Of a stretch of DNA of 64,000 bases, positions 36,880-45,392 are shown piece by piece. The translations under genes were made by a program, and so were the position numbers. The notes beneath the pieces were generated by a model. The model was not told where the DNA came from. It made no database searches and was given only the letters and a program-made list of their open reading frames with translations. Source of the DNA: Paenibacillus sp. USDA918EY (GTDB taxonomy: Bacteria > Bacillota > Bacilli > Paenibacillales > Paenibacillaceae). The stretch spans positions 186,001 to 250,000 of the forward strand of contig NZ_WTWY01000003.1 of the NCBI RefSeq assembly GCF_009870825.1, given 5' to 3'. Within the stretch, counting starts at the first letter, position 1. Each line of letters opens with the position of its first letter.

Positions 36880-37851
36880 CAGTATCCTCCTTTTCAGCTG
36901 CTGCTTCGAGCCCGACAATCCCGCCGCTCCCGGAATTTGCGCGCGCAGCCGGCTTCTCTCAAGCAAGGTGATAATAGTATGCCCGTATTCGGGCACCTGC
37001 TGCGGGTCGATCCGCGACAGGGCCAAGGCGTCCGCCGAAAGCTCCTGATCCTCTCTCATTTTGTACAAGGCGTACCACAACACCGGGTTGAACCAGTGGA
37101 TCGCCAGAAGCAAATGCATCAGCCAGTTTATGAAAATATCGGCGCGTTTCACATGCGATAGTTCATGCAAATAAATGTGATGGAGCTGTTTCTCATGCAG
37201 CCCCCTGCCGCCGGCCGGCATAATCAAACGGGGCCGGAACAAGCCGAAAAGCGTCGGCGTGGCCACCACGGCCGAATAGCTGAGGCGAATACGGCGCCTC
37301 ATCCCCATCGTTTGCTTCGCCCGCTCCAACGCCTGAACATCGGCCGCAGCAGCCGGTTCCGAAAATTTGCGCAGCTTCGACGAAAAATGGATGTTCACGG
37401 CCACCAGCCGCAGGAGCATCACCGCAGATCCCAAGAGCCATATCCCCATCAACGCGTGCTTCAAGCTCCATGTTCCGGCGGCTTGATGCGGACCATCCGC
37501 CGCGGCGTCTCCCGAAAACTCGGGCTGACCAGCCACAGGGATCTCCGGGGTTGCCAAAGACGGCTCCGTTTCGTCCCCGGTCGAAGGCAGGGCCGCATCC
37601 GCTTCGTTTGACAAACCGGCCCCCGTCCACGCAAAAATATTGTCCATGCTGAACTCGCTGTGCGGGCCCGACGGAATCAGCAGCCTCAGCATCAAAAGCA
37701 GCCATAACGCGTAATGCCACCCGGGTTTTACCCGATCCCTCAAGACGCCCTTGATGATAAGTATAAGAACGGTCATGACGCTTGCCAGCAGCGTCGTTTT
37801 GAATACCCAATCCAAAAAAGCGCTCAACCAGGGGTTATCCAGCCATTGCAC
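36049..37851 (-). CDS. M56 (BlaR1-type) membrane peptidase fused to a DUF4309 domain
   Basis: Signal-transducing membrane metalloprotease that should inactivate its partner BlaI-type repressor. N-terminal part: membrane helices at about residues 14-36, 47-60 and 132-152, zinc motif HELSH (His229-Glu230-His233) and the downstream DQELSADALALSR. After a fifth hydrophobic segment (residues about 333-349), a Ser/Ala/Thr-rich linker (about 350-425) leads to a C-terminal DUF4309/YjgB domain (ADFVSGKTTIDEVHSAWGEPD ...) instead of a penicillin-binding sensor. An internal start at 36879 is described separately. Only 3 bp separate it from the BlaI-type gene; the two form an operon. Confidence 0.9.
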   Translation of the reverse strand: MQWLDNPWLSAFLDWVFKTTLLASVMTVLILIIKGVLRDRVKPGWHYALWLLLMLRLLIPSGPHSEFSMDNIFAWTGAGLSNEADAALPSTGDETEPSLATPEIPVAGQPEFSGDAAADGPHQAAGTWSLKHALMGIWLLGSAVMLLRLVAVNIHFSSKLRKFSEPAAAADVQALERAKQTMGMRRRIRLSYSAVVATPTLFGLFRPRLIMPAGGRGLHEKQLHHIYLHELSHVKRADIFINWLMHLLLAIHWFNPVLWYALYKMREDQELSADALALSRIDPQQVPEYGHTIITLLERSRLRAQIPGAAGLSGSKQQLKRRILMIKNFKRKSLGWTMAGLALMVALSGCALTNGKTAADENAAKTRTGATTPAEATNPAGNDSGQDTNGNAAVGDAAQNGSASNASNTASTPGGSFQSAKGSASSGGAKAAGSKQPSQATDTKGHEQLIKDIVALAKKGKVKGADFVSGKTTIDEVHSAWGEPDRPWQPTDRYAYDSYSPGAGRGTYAFGIGRGEVVYDIRYFGSPMDESQALNQIAFSEIKRTLGKPSAIKTSGSDDILVYKLGDYELKFVGPHQTQRLDHISVYSPRAAAPMGGSAK

Positions 37852-37854
37852 GGC

Positions 37855-38244
37855 CTATCCCCTCCTTTTCGATTCCGACTTCTCATCGAGCAGCCGCTTC
37901 AGCTCCTCGATCTCGGCGGGACTCAGCTCTTCCTCTTTCAAAAAGTTAACCAGCAGCGGTTTCAACGAACCGCGGTAAATCCGCTGCAAAAAGCTTTTGG
38001 TTTCGGCTTTCTGACACTCTTCTTCGGTTATGAGCGGATAATAGGAGTACGGCCTGCTGTCCGGGTGAAAAGCAACGGCTTCTTTGGCCACCAGCCGGTT
38101 CAAGAGCGTCCGAACGGTCTTCGGACTCCAGTCCATATAGGCGGCAAGGGCGTCAATGACCTCATTGGCCGTGAGCGGCGAGTTCTGCCACAACACCTTC
38201 ATGACTTCCCATTCCGCCTCCGAAATGACGGGCAGTTTATGCAA
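37855..38244 (-). CDS. BlaI/MecI/CopY-family repressor
   Basis: Winged-helix repressor, 129 aa, of the BlaI family. HTH region: ISEAEWEVMKVLWQNSPLT and WSPKTVRTLLNRLVAKEAV; a C-terminal dimerisation helix bundle (VNFLKEEELSPAEIEELKRLLDE) follows. The start is a TTG with GGGAGG 8 nt upstream; the first residues MHKLPVISE match the family. Two palindromic operators cover its promoter. First gene of the repressor-M56 operon. Confidence 0.92.
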   Translation of the reverse strand: MHKLPVISEAEWEVMKVLWQNSPLTANEVIDALAAYMDWSPKTVRTLLNRLVAKEAVAFHPDSRPYSYYPLITEEECQKAETKSFLQRIYRGSLKPLLVNFLKEEELSPAEIEELKRLLDEKSESKRRG

Positions 38245-38264
38245 ACGGATTTCCTCCCTCCATG

Positions 38265-38280
38265 GATTACACGTGTAATC
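38265..38280. promoter_or_regulatory. BlaI-type operator, proximal copy
   Basis: GATTACACGTGTAATC, a perfect 16-bp palindrome containing TACA...TGTA, 21 bp upstream of the repressor start. Confidence 0.85.
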
Positions 38281-38291
38281 TCTTTTCATAA

Positions 38292-38307
38292 TATTACACA
38301 TGTAATC
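38292..38307. promoter_or_regulatory. BlaI-type operator, distal copy, overlapping the promoter
   Basis: ATTACACATGTAAT (38293-38306) is a perfect 14-bp palindrome centred 27 bp from the proximal copy. On the minus strand it lies between TTGACT (38318-38313) and a TAATAT -10, so binding would block RNA polymerase. Confidence 0.85.
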
Positions 38308-38345
38308 TCGGAAGTCAATCCCAACTTCGCCCATTTGCCCGAACC

Positions 38346-38388
38346 TGCGCCGAAAAAAAAGCGCTCCATCGATGATGGGCGCGTTCTT
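38346..38388 (-). terminator. Terminator of the Cys/Ser-tailed gene
   Basis: GCGC(C)CAT pairs with ATGG(A)GCGC around the loop CATCG on the minus strand, followed by eight T. Confidence 0.8.
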
Positions 38389-38422
38389 AATTCTATCTAT
38401 TTCTCTATATTTCCGTTAGTCC

Positions 38423-38590
38423 TCAATCGGATGAACTGCTGCAAGAAGAGCTGCTGCACGAGGAACTGCTGCAGGACGAAGAACTGCATGACGAATCGCT
38501 GCTGCATGAAGAATCGCTGCTGCAAGACGAATCTCCGTTGCATGAAGGATCGCTCCAATCCGATTCCCCCTGGCGATCCGAATCGCTGCC
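38423..38590 (-). repeat. Low-complexity tandem repeat encoding the Cys/Ser tail
   Basis: Imperfect repeats of about 15 bases (units such as GACTCGTCGTGCAGC-like) encoding SSCSS, SSCSSD and related units. Such arrays change length readily by slippage. Confidence 0.7.
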
Positions 38591-39469
38591 GCATGACACA
38601 TCGCCGTAGCTCCCGTCTCCATCGATGATATCAAACAAAATCAACGTATTTACGTCGCTGCCGGAATACGTGTACGAATCCGCTTTGGAAGAGAAGGCTT
38701 CCCGGGAATGAGATTTGGCCCCCGTTCCGCTTGCCTGCCCCGCCTTTGAACGATTGGGCGGCGTTGTCGGCAGCCTTTTTTGCAGCTCCGCCCTGCTTTG
38801 AACAACGTTTGCGAGATGCTTTACAAACTCTTGCACGGACGCGGCAAAAACATGGGACGGATTGTTTTTGAAATAATGTTCATGCAAAAAACCGACGTCG
38901 CCCGTCAAAACATGTTCCACAAATACGGGTTCCAGCTTTTTGCGCCCGAAGCCGCCCAGCAGAATCGTGCTTTCGGTGTGGATCTCGAATAAAACGGAAT
39001 AAACGAGCTCAAACCAGGCCCTTTCCGCTTCTCCCGGTTTTGCGGATTTGCCCGTATGGGGCGAATGATGAATCATTTCCCCGAACAGGTCATGGCAAAA
39101 CTCCTGGTATTCCCGGGAAAAAAGCAGGGCGGCATGCCAGATTTCATCGACCATTGCGCTGTACATTCCGACGCTTTTCATAAACATGTTCATAGCCAGA
39201 AAACGCTTGAATTCCAGCAGCAGCCACGAATACATCGAGTCCGATACATCCGGATGCCCGGCGAGGAACCGGGATCTCACGTGATCCCAATATTCCCCGT
39301 GTTTCCGAAACACCTCGTCGAACCGGGTTTGGATCGGGATCAGGAATGCATGCGGCCGAAAATCCGGCCCTTCAGGCGCCAATCCGGAAAAAGCGGTCCC
39401 CGGATAACCGCCTTGGGAACGTCGCGGCTCCTTTTTCCGCCCTTTAAACCACTTTTGAAAAATGCCCAT
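38423..39469 (-). CDS. DUF1399-like protein with a Cys/Ser-rich tail
   Basis: A 348-aa protein. Residues about 80-150 carry SAMVDEIWHAALLFSREYQEFCHDLFGEMIHHSP, the WH...REY..FC...HH pattern shared with DUF1399/glycine-rich-domain proteins. The middle is helical; the last 60 residues are low complexity, with about eight SC[SN]x(2-5) units made of Ser, Cys and Asp. The DNA of the tail is an imperfect tandem array on a 15-base pattern (GCAGCAGC-rich). No signal peptide. Function unknown; the tail could bind metal or be modified. ATG at 39469 has CGGTGACCT upstream, a weak site. Confidence 0.75.
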   Translation of the reverse strand: MGIFQKWFKGRKKEPRRSQGGYPGTAFSGLAPEGPDFRPHAFLIPIQTRFDEVFRKHGEYWDHVRSRFLAGHPDVSDSMYSWLLLEFKRFLAMNMFMKSVGMYSAMVDEIWHAALLFSREYQEFCHDLFGEMIHHSPHTGKSAKPGEAERAWFELVYSVLFEIHTESTILLGGFGRKKLEPVFVEHVLTGDVGFLHEHYFKNNPSHVFAASVQEFVKHLANVVQSRAELQKRLPTTPPNRSKAGQASGTGAKSHSREAFSSKADSYTYSGSDVNTLILFDIIDGDGSYGDVSCGSDSDRQGESDWSDPSCNGDSSCSSDSSCSSDSSCSSSSCSSSSCSSSSCSSSSD

Positions 39470-39489
39470 AGGTCACCGCCCGTCGCCAA

Positions 39490-41412
39490 TTAACTGTTTT
39501 TGCTTGCTTCGATTTTTTCCGCCAGCTCGTTTAAATACGTCCAGCGGTCCATCAGGTGCTCCAGCTCCCGCTCGGCTTCCTCCTGCTGCTGCAGCAGCTC
39601 CTGCAGAAGGGCGGAGTCGCTGTACGCTTCCTCCATCTTTTTCCGGATGCCGGCCAGTTTGTTTTCGCAAGCCTCGATCAGGCCATCGATTTGCTCGTAT
39701 TCACGCTGCTCCTTGTAGCTGAATTTCAGCTTTTCGCGCGGAGCGGCCGCCGGGTCGTTTTTCGATGCAGAAGCCGGCTTTTCCGCCTTGCGTTCCGCGG
39801 CGGCAGGTTCGGCGTTTTTAGCCATCCATTCGCTGTATTCGGTAAAATTGCCCACATGGACCCGTACCCGTCCCTCACCCTCGAAGGCCAGCATTTTATC
39901 CACGGTCCGGTCCAGAAAGTACCGGTCATGGGATACGACAAACACGACGCCCGGAAAATCGTCCAAATAATCCTCGAGCACGGCAAGCGTTTGGATGTCC
40001 AGGTCGTTGGTCGGCTCGTCGAGAAGCAGCACGTTCGGCGCGGACATCAGTACCCGCAGCAAATACAGGCGCCGTTTCTCGCCGCCCGACAGCCGGGAAA
40101 TCGGAGTCCACTGCATGGCAGGCGGGAACAAAAAGCGCTCCAGCATCTGGGAAGCGGTAATGCTGCCGCCGTCCTCGGACCGGATGACTTCCGCTTCTTC
40201 CTTAATATATTCAATCACGCGCATGCTGCCGTCCATATCCTGATGCTCCTGGGTGAAATAGCCGACTTTAACGGTCGGACCGGCGACGATCTCTCCCTCA
40301 TCCGGCTGCAGTCTTCCGGCAATCATGTTCAGCAGCGTCGATTTCCCGCTTCCGTTCGGCCCCACGATGCCGATCCGGTCGCCGGGTACGCAAATATAAT
40401 TCAGATCATGGATCAATAGCTTGTCGCCGGCTTTTTTGCCCACATGCTCGAGCTCGATGATTTTGCGTCCCAATCGCGTCGAGGCTGCCGACATTTCCAC
40501 CGTGCCGCTCCGCGTCGGCCCCTGCTGCTCCTTGAGCGCTTCGAAGCGATCGATCCGGGCCTTTTGCTTGGTCGATCTTGCTTTGGCTCCGCGCCGGATC
40601 CAGGCCAGCTCATTCCGCAGCAGGTTCTGCCTTTTTTGTTCGGAAGCTTCCTCCCGTTCCTCCCTCTCCGCTTTCAGCTCAAGAAACTTGGAGTAATTGG
40701 CTTCGTACCGGAACAATCTGCCTTGGTCCAGCTCCAGCATCACGTTCGCGACCCGGTCCAAAAAATAGCGGTCATGCGTAATCATCAACAGCGCGCCGCG
40801 GCGCTTCTGCAAATACTGCTCAAGCCATATAACGGAATCGTTGTCGATATGGTTCGTCGGTTCGTCCAAAATGAGCAGCTCGCACGGTTCGATCAGCGCC
40901 TGCGCCAAGGCGACCCGCTTGCGCTGTCCCCCCGACAACGTGCCCATAGGCGCATCGAACCGGACGATGCCAAGCTTGGACAAAATGGTTTTCGCTTCGC
41001 TTTCCATTTGCCATGCCTGAAGCGCGTCCATCTGCTGGTTCAGCTTCAGCAGCTTTTCCTGCAGCGCCGAATCCGCGGGATTCCGTTCCAGCCGTTCCAT
41101 CGTTTCGGTGTAATCCCGAACGACCTTGAGCTTCGGATCATTCCCCTCAAACACCTGCTGCAGCACCGTATTGTCCGGATTAAAATCCGGATTTTGCGCC
41201 AGGTAACGCACCCTGACCTGGTTTCCGACGGAAATGCTCCCGTCATCCGGCTGTTCCAGCCCGGCAATGACGCGCAAAAACGTCGACTTGCCCGTTCCGT
41301 TCACGCCGACGATGCCGATTTTGTCCTGATCCTCCATGCCGAAGGAAGCATCCTGAAACAGGATCTTTTCGCCGTAGCTTTTGGATATATGTTCAACGGT
41401 CATGATGTTCAT
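39490..41412 (-). CDS. ABC-F ATPase, Uup/YfmR type
   Basis: Soluble tandem ABC ATPase that acts on ribosomes (translation rescue). Two nucleotide domains: Walker A GVNGTGKST and GPNGSGKST, signatures LSGGQRKRVALAQ and LSGGEKRRLYLLR, each followed by DEPTN. The interdomain linker (KAEREEREEASEQKRQNLLRNELAWIRRGAKARSTKQ) is typical. A charged linker and C-terminal coiled coil (about residues 570-640, EYEQIDGLIEACENKLAGIRKK) place it in the Uup/YfmR subgroup. ATG at 41412 has GTAGGG about 9 nt upstream. It lies 20 bp upstream of the Cys/Ser-tailed gene on the same strand. Confidence 0.92.
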   Translation of the reverse strand: MNIMTVEHISKSYGEKILFQDASFGMEDQDKIGIVGVNGTGKSTFLRVIAGLEQPDDGSISVGNQVRVRYLAQNPDFNPDNTVLQQVFEGNDPKLKVVRDYTETMERLERNPADSALQEKLLKLNQQMDALQAWQMESEAKTILSKLGIVRFDAPMGTLSGGQRKRVALAQALIEPCELLILDEPTNHIDNDSVIWLEQYLQKRRGALLMITHDRYFLDRVANVMLELDQGRLFRYEANYSKFLELKAEREEREEASEQKRQNLLRNELAWIRRGAKARSTKQKARIDRFEALKEQQGPTRSGTVEMSAASTRLGRKIIELEHVGKKAGDKLLIHDLNYICVPGDRIGIVGPNGSGKSTLLNMIAGRLQPDEGEIVAGPTVKVGYFTQEHQDMDGSMRVIEYIKEEAEVIRSEDGGSITASQMLERFLFPPAMQWTPISRLSGGEKRRLYLLRVLMSAPNVLLLDEPTNDLDIQTLAVLEDYLDDFPGVVFVVSHDRYFLDRTVDKMLAFEGEGRVRVHVGNFTEYSEWMAKNAEPAAAERKAEKPASASKNDPAAAPREKLKFSYKEQREYEQIDGLIEACENKLAGIRKKMEEAYSDSALLQELLQQQEEAERELEHLMDRWTYLNELAEKIEASKNS

Positions 41413-41518
41413 ATCGTTTTTCCCTACTTATCTCTTGAATTAAAAAGCATAATGCTATTTTAGCATACGGTTAGGTCCGATAGGAACAGGTGAGCCGTCC
41501 GTCGCCCGCCCATGGAAG

Positions 41519-41552
41519 CAATAAAACCGTCCGAATCCGGACGGTTTTATGA
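41519..41552. terminator. Terminator after the DUF92 gene
   Basis: ATAAAACCGTCCG pairs with CGGACGGTTTTAT around AATC; on the minus strand it lies 14 bp past the DUF92 stop. It is symmetric and can act in both directions. Confidence 0.88.
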
Positions 41553-41564
41553 AATTCGATCCGA

Positions 41565-42365
41565 TCAGAGCGCCAAGGCCAGCAGCCACGCCGCCAGACC
41601 GCCGACGCAGGAAGAAATAAAATTGACCGCGTCGTTGTTCATCCAGCGCCATCCGCGAATCCGGCGGGTCGGCCGTCCGCAATGCTCAAGCACTTCCACG
41701 TCTTTGCCGCATACAGGGCATCGGTACATGACCTGCACGGTCGCCCCCAGAAAGGAATCGGCAAACGCGCCGGCGAGCCCGCCGGCAAGCCCTGCAAGCC
41801 ATAAGCCCAACCAGGCGGCGTCCGTCCGGGTCCACAAGGCGAACAACCAGGCGAACAACGCAATGGCAAGCCCGCCGACCGCGGCGGCTGCGCTGCCCAT
41901 CAACGTGACGCCCCCCGACGTGCCGGGAGGAACGATTTTTCCCGTCAGCACGGAACGCGGCGGCCTGCGGCTGAGCCCTCCCCATTCGGTCGCCCAGGTG
42001 TCGGCCGTCACGGCCGCCATGACGCCGATAAAGGCGTAAATCCAACCCGGGTGAGGCCATACGGCATGAAATATGCACAGCAGCATGCCCGCGCCGCCGT
42101 TGGCAAATACTTGACCGGCGTCCCGCCTGCCGGTTTTGGCATAGGATTTTTCGAGTTCATCTTTATTTGCTTGTTTGAACTTCGACAGCAGCGAAGAGCT
42201 GACAAAAAACACAAGCAGCGTGCCGAACCATAACAAATTACCCGCGCCAAAATAAACCGTGCCCATGACAAACGCGGCAGCCGCCCCCGAGACGGTAAGC
42301 GACTTTTTCCAGTAAGCTCCTCCGGCGACGACAAAGGCGCAAAACGCGCCGATCAGCCAGAACAT
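41565..42365 (-). CDS. DUF92 membrane protein (VTE6-like)
   Basis: Polytopic membrane protein, 266 aa, of the DUF92 family that includes plant phytyl-phosphate kinase VTE6. Motifs: GDTWATEWGGLSRRPPR (as ADTWATEWGG), TGKIVPPGTSGGVTLMG and GAFADSFLGATVQVMYRCPVCGK, with a Cys-x2-Cys pair in the latter and a C-terminal NNDAVNFISSCVGG. Prenyl phosphate phosphorylation is a guess from the family. Start ATG lies 1 bp past the FAH stop, so translation is probably coupled. Confidence 0.85.
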   Translation of the reverse strand: MFWLIGAFCAFVVAGGAYWKKSLTVSGAAAAFVMGTVYFGAGNLLWFGTLLVFFVSSSLLSKFKQANKDELEKSYAKTGRRDAGQVFANGGAGMLLCIFHAVWPHPGWIYAFIGVMAAVTADTWATEWGGLSRRPPRSVLTGKIVPPGTSGGVTLMGSAAAAVGGLAIALFAWLFALWTRTDAAWLGLWLAGLAGGLAGAFADSFLGATVQVMYRCPVCGKDVEVLEHCGRPTRRIRGWRWMNNDAVNFISSCVGGLAAWLLALAL

Positions 42366-42366
42366 G

Positions 42367-42981
42367 TCAACCGATCACGCAGCTTCCGAGAAGACGTTCT
42401 CCCCAATACAGCTCAAACGTATCGCCGGCAGCGCAAGGACCCACCCCGGCGGGCGTGCCCGTAAAAATGACATCCCCTTCGCCAAGTCCGTAATTCGCGC
42501 CGATATAATCGACAATCTCCTGCAAAGGGAAAATCATATCCTTAATATTTCCGCGCTGCACTTCCTTGCCGTTTCGGCGTACCGTGAAGTCTTCGCCCTC
42601 TGCCGCCTCCGCTCCGGGAAAATCGATGAATTCGGAAATCGGCGCGGCGTTTTTAAAGCCTTTGGCGGCCGTCCATGGATGTCCTTTTTTCTTGATGCCC
42701 GTCTGCACATCCCGCAGCGTAAAATCGATGCCAAGCGCCATTTGGCCTATCAGGTCATCCACCTTGATGCCCGGCTCATAGGAGCGGCGCACGCGAAGAA
42801 CAAGTTCTCCCTCGTAATGAACCTCCCCTTTGTTTTGGGGCAGCTCGAGCGTCTGACCCGCCAAGCGGGCGACCGCATGGGACGGCTTCAAAAAAATCAT
42901 CGGCTCATCCGGCACGTCGTTTCCAAGCTCGGCGGCATGCAGCCTGTAGTTGCGACCGACACAATACACGTTTTGAATCAT
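42367..42981 (-). CDS. Fumarylacetoacetate hydrolase-family protein
   Basis: FAH-domain hydrolase or decarboxylase of 204 aa, the short single-domain form. Signature VHYEGELVLRVR holds the metal-binding Glu pair region, with later MALGIDFTLRDVQ and VIFTGTPAGVGP. The substrate is a 2-oxo acid such as oxaloacetate or acylpyruvate by analogy. Preferred start ATG 42981 with AAAGGATGGGAATAGG upstream, rather than the longer frame. Part of the CapA-GDPD-FAH-DUF92 run on the minus strand. Confidence 0.88.
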   Translation of the reverse strand: MIQNVYCVGRNYRLHAAELGNDVPDEPMIFLKPSHAVARLAGQTLELPQNKGEVHYEGELVLRVRRSYEPGIKVDDLIGQMALGIDFTLRDVQTGIKKKGHPWTAAKGFKNAAPISEFIDFPGAEAAEGEDFTVRRNGKEVQRGNIKDMIFPLQEIVDYIGANYGLGEGDVIFTGTPAGVGPCAAGDTFELYWGERLLGSCVIG

Positions 42982-43024
42982 CCTATTCCCATCCTTTGCT
43001 AGTAAAAAATGTAGATGTTCCCGT

Positions 43025-43753
43025 CTAGCCCATAAACGTTTTTTTCCACACATCCGGCCGGTTGGTGCAGATCAAGATTTCCGGGGAAATATCCGCGATC
43101 CGTCTCATCCTTCTGGCGTCGTCGACGGTCCAGGCCATCACCTCGATGCCTGCCGCTTTCAGTCTTTGAAACAGCTCCGGGTCCAAATTCGGATGGCCGA
43201 TCGACAAGAAGGAGCATCCCAACGCCTGAAGCCGCTCGACAAGGTCCTTTGGTTTGGCATCGATGATCAGACCGGTTTGAATATCCGGATTGATTTCCTT
43301 CACTTTACGGAGCGCCCCGGCGTCAAAGGAAGTCAGCACGACGTCCTGCTCCATATGATACGAAGCGACCCGGTCGATCACCGCCTGCTCCAATCCCGGG
43401 TACATGTTTCCCGACGTTTTAAGCTCGATGTTAAGCCGGACCCGGCCGCAGCAAAGATGAAGCACCTCGGTGAGAGAAGGAATCCGCTCTCCGTGATAAT
43501 CCCTGCTTTTCCAGCTTCCTGCGTCGAACCGGAGAAGCTGCTGCCACGTATAATCCTTTACTTTGCCCGTGCCGGTCGTCGTCCGGTCCAGGGTAAAATC
43601 ATGGATGACCACGGGAATCCCGTCGATCGTAAGCTGGGTATCGATTTCGATCCACTGAACAAAGGGTTCGGCTATAGCCATTCGAAAAGCAGCCATCGTG
43701 TTCTCCGGCGCTATACCCGAAAAACCGCGATGAGCCACGCACAGATTGTTCAT
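43025..43753 (-). CDS. Glycerophosphodiester phosphodiesterase
   Basis: Hydrolyses glycerophosphodiesters to glycerol-3-phosphate and alcohol. Family motifs: AHRGFSGIAPENT (residues 7-19), EIDTQLTIDGIPVVIHD with the metal acids and His, and ELKTSG. Length 242 aa and lack of a signal peptide place it in the cytosolic UgpQ-like group. GGGGGGAGAAGG precedes the ATG. The next downstream gene is FAH, 43 bp away. Confidence 0.93.
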   Translation of the reverse strand: MNNLCVAHRGFSGIAPENTMAAFRMAIAEPFVQWIEIDTQLTIDGIPVVIHDFTLDRTTTGTGKVKDYTWQQLLRFDAGSWKSRDYHGERIPSLTEVLHLCCGRVRLNIELKTSGNMYPGLEQAVIDRVASYHMEQDVVLTSFDAGALRKVKEINPDIQTGLIIDAKPKDLVERLQALGCSFLSIGHPNLDPELFQRLKAAGIEVMAWTVDDARRMRRIADISPEILICTNRPDVWKKTFMG

Positions 43754-43792
43754 CCTTCTCCCCCCAAACGTAAGGTTTCAAAGTTAGCCTGC

Positions 43793-45247
43793 TTAAGATC
43801 CCGGCGTTACGACGCCGTCCCCGGAAATTTTGACGCCGCCGATCGATAGATTTTGCAGCTCTTTCATGAGCTGGCTTCCCTCCTGCGCATTCATCGGTAC
43901 GGGCTGGCCAAGCTCCGCATGGAACGGCACCAGCTTCATGCTGCAGCCCGACTTTTTGCATGTCGCTTGAAATACGGCCGTTTTCCACGTCGACGGCGTG
44001 CCCGATTTCGTGAAAATAAAGTTGCCTGTACTGTAAGCAATCCATTTTCCCTTATACTGCTCCAAGCCTTGCAGAACATGGGGATGCCCGCCAATAATCA
44101 GGTCGGCCCCCGCATCGATAAAATCATGCCCCAGCTTTTTTTGAATATCGTTCGGCGTAAGGGCGCGTTCGATCCCCCAGTGCACCATGACGATGACGAG
44201 ATCGGCTTTTTTGCGGGCTTCGCCGATCGTGGCGATGACGCGCGATGCCTTATCGTAAGCGCTGGCCACGCCGGGCTTGTTCGTTCCGGCCGCCCAGTTC
44301 GTCTCCGGGTAAACCCGGCTCGCGCCGATGACGGCGATCTTCATGCCTCCGCGCTCGAAATACACCGGTTGATAAGCGCGATCCGCGTCTTTCCCTGCGC
44401 CGACGTACTGGATGCCGCTTTGATCCAAATAGTTGATCGTATCCAGCAAACCGACCTCGCCTTGGTCGAGAATATGGTTGTTGCCGAGATTGACCACATC
44501 CATCCCCGCGGCCCGCAGCGCTTCCAGCGCTTGCGGCGAGGACTTGAACACGAATTGTTTGTTTTGGGCGCTTACTCCGCCCGTCGTGACAGGCGTCTCC
44601 AGATTGCCGAGCGTAAGATCGTCTTTTTTGAACATGTCTCCCAAATAATGAAACGGGTATGAGTAACCGTTTTTTTCAAGCAGCGTTTCCACTTTGCCCG
44701 AAAAAATCATGTCCCCGACAAAATGGATCGTGACGGATTTCCCGTCATCCTTCATTATACTATGTTCCTTTGCCGCTTCAGAGTCCTCGGCACCGGCGTC
44801 TTTCCCGCCGTCTCCTTGATCGGCGGCATCTGCCGGCGGATTGTCCTTGTTCTGCTGCGGCGGCTGTTTTTGCCCATCGTTCTCCTGTGTTTCTCCCGTC
44901 TGCTGCGTTTGCGATTGCGCCTTTCCCGGCTTATCCGGCTTCTCTGCAGGCTCCTCCTTCGCCGGATCGGCAGCCTCGGCTTCAGGCTCATCTTTCTTGG
45001 AGCCCGCATCGGAGTCCGGCGCCGTGCCGTTATCCTTGGCCGCGGTTTCGTTCCGTTCCGTATTCGCGGATGACGGCTGCTGCTGCGGGACTCCTGCCGC
45101 GCCACGATTTTCGGCAAGAAAATAAGTAGCAAGCAAAATGACAATCATCAGAAGCAAACAAGCGTTGAGGGTGAGCCACAGCCGTCTCTGCTTCTTTTTC
45201 CGGTTCTTGGAACCGGTTCGTTTTTTTTGTGACCTCGGCGGATACAT
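43793..45247 (-). CDS. CapA-family (PGA-synthesis-type) membrane-anchored protein
   Basis: Membrane-anchored protein of 484 aa. N-terminus is strongly basic (RSQKKRTGSKNRKKKQRR), then one membrane helix (about residues 28-44), a long Glu/Lys/Pro/Gln/Ala linker (about 50-165) and a CapA metallophosphatase-like domain with HFVGDMIFSG, LGNLETPVT, LGNNHILDQG, VMVHWGIE and GGHPHVLQG. CapA proteins take part in poly-gamma-glutamate capsule building, but capBC is absent here, so the role is open. Same strand as, and upstream of, GDPD; gap 39 bp. Confidence 0.87.
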   Translation of the reverse strand: MYPPRSQKKRTGSKNRKKKQRRLWLTLNACLLLMIVILLATYFLAENRGAAGVPQQQPSSANTERNETAAKDNGTAPDSDAGSKKDEPEAEAADPAKEEPAEKPDKPGKAQSQTQQTGETQENDGQKQPPQQNKDNPPADAADQGDGGKDAGAEDSEAAKEHSIMKDDGKSVTIHFVGDMIFSGKVETLLEKNGYSYPFHYLGDMFKKDDLTLGNLETPVTTGGVSAQNKQFVFKSSPQALEALRAAGMDVVNLGNNHILDQGEVGLLDTINYLDQSGIQYVGAGKDADRAYQPVYFERGGMKIAVIGASRVYPETNWAAGTNKPGVASAYDKASRVIATIGEARKKADLVIVMVHWGIERALTPNDIQKKLGHDFIDAGADLIIGGHPHVLQGLEQYKGKWIAYSTGNFIFTKSGTPSTWKTAVFQATCKKSGCSMKLVPFHAELGQPVPMNAQEGSQLMKELQNLSIGGVKISGDGVVTPGS

Positions 45248-45351
45248 CGCTCCTCCTTAAAATAAACAGTTTGGAATCTTTGAAAATCCTAATTTTTAGT
45301 AGATTTCCTCCAGAATCCATACTATTATATCAGGCCCTCAGAAGCAAATAG

Positions 45352-45376
45352 AACCCCCCGCAAGCGGAGGGTTCCT
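45352..45376 (-). terminator. Hairpin after hemH
   Basis: GAACCCTCCGC pairs with GCGGGGGGTTC on the minus strand around TT; tail is TATTTG, weak for an intrinsic terminator. Confidence 0.65.
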
Positions 45377-45392
45377 TTAACGATGTCCCGTT

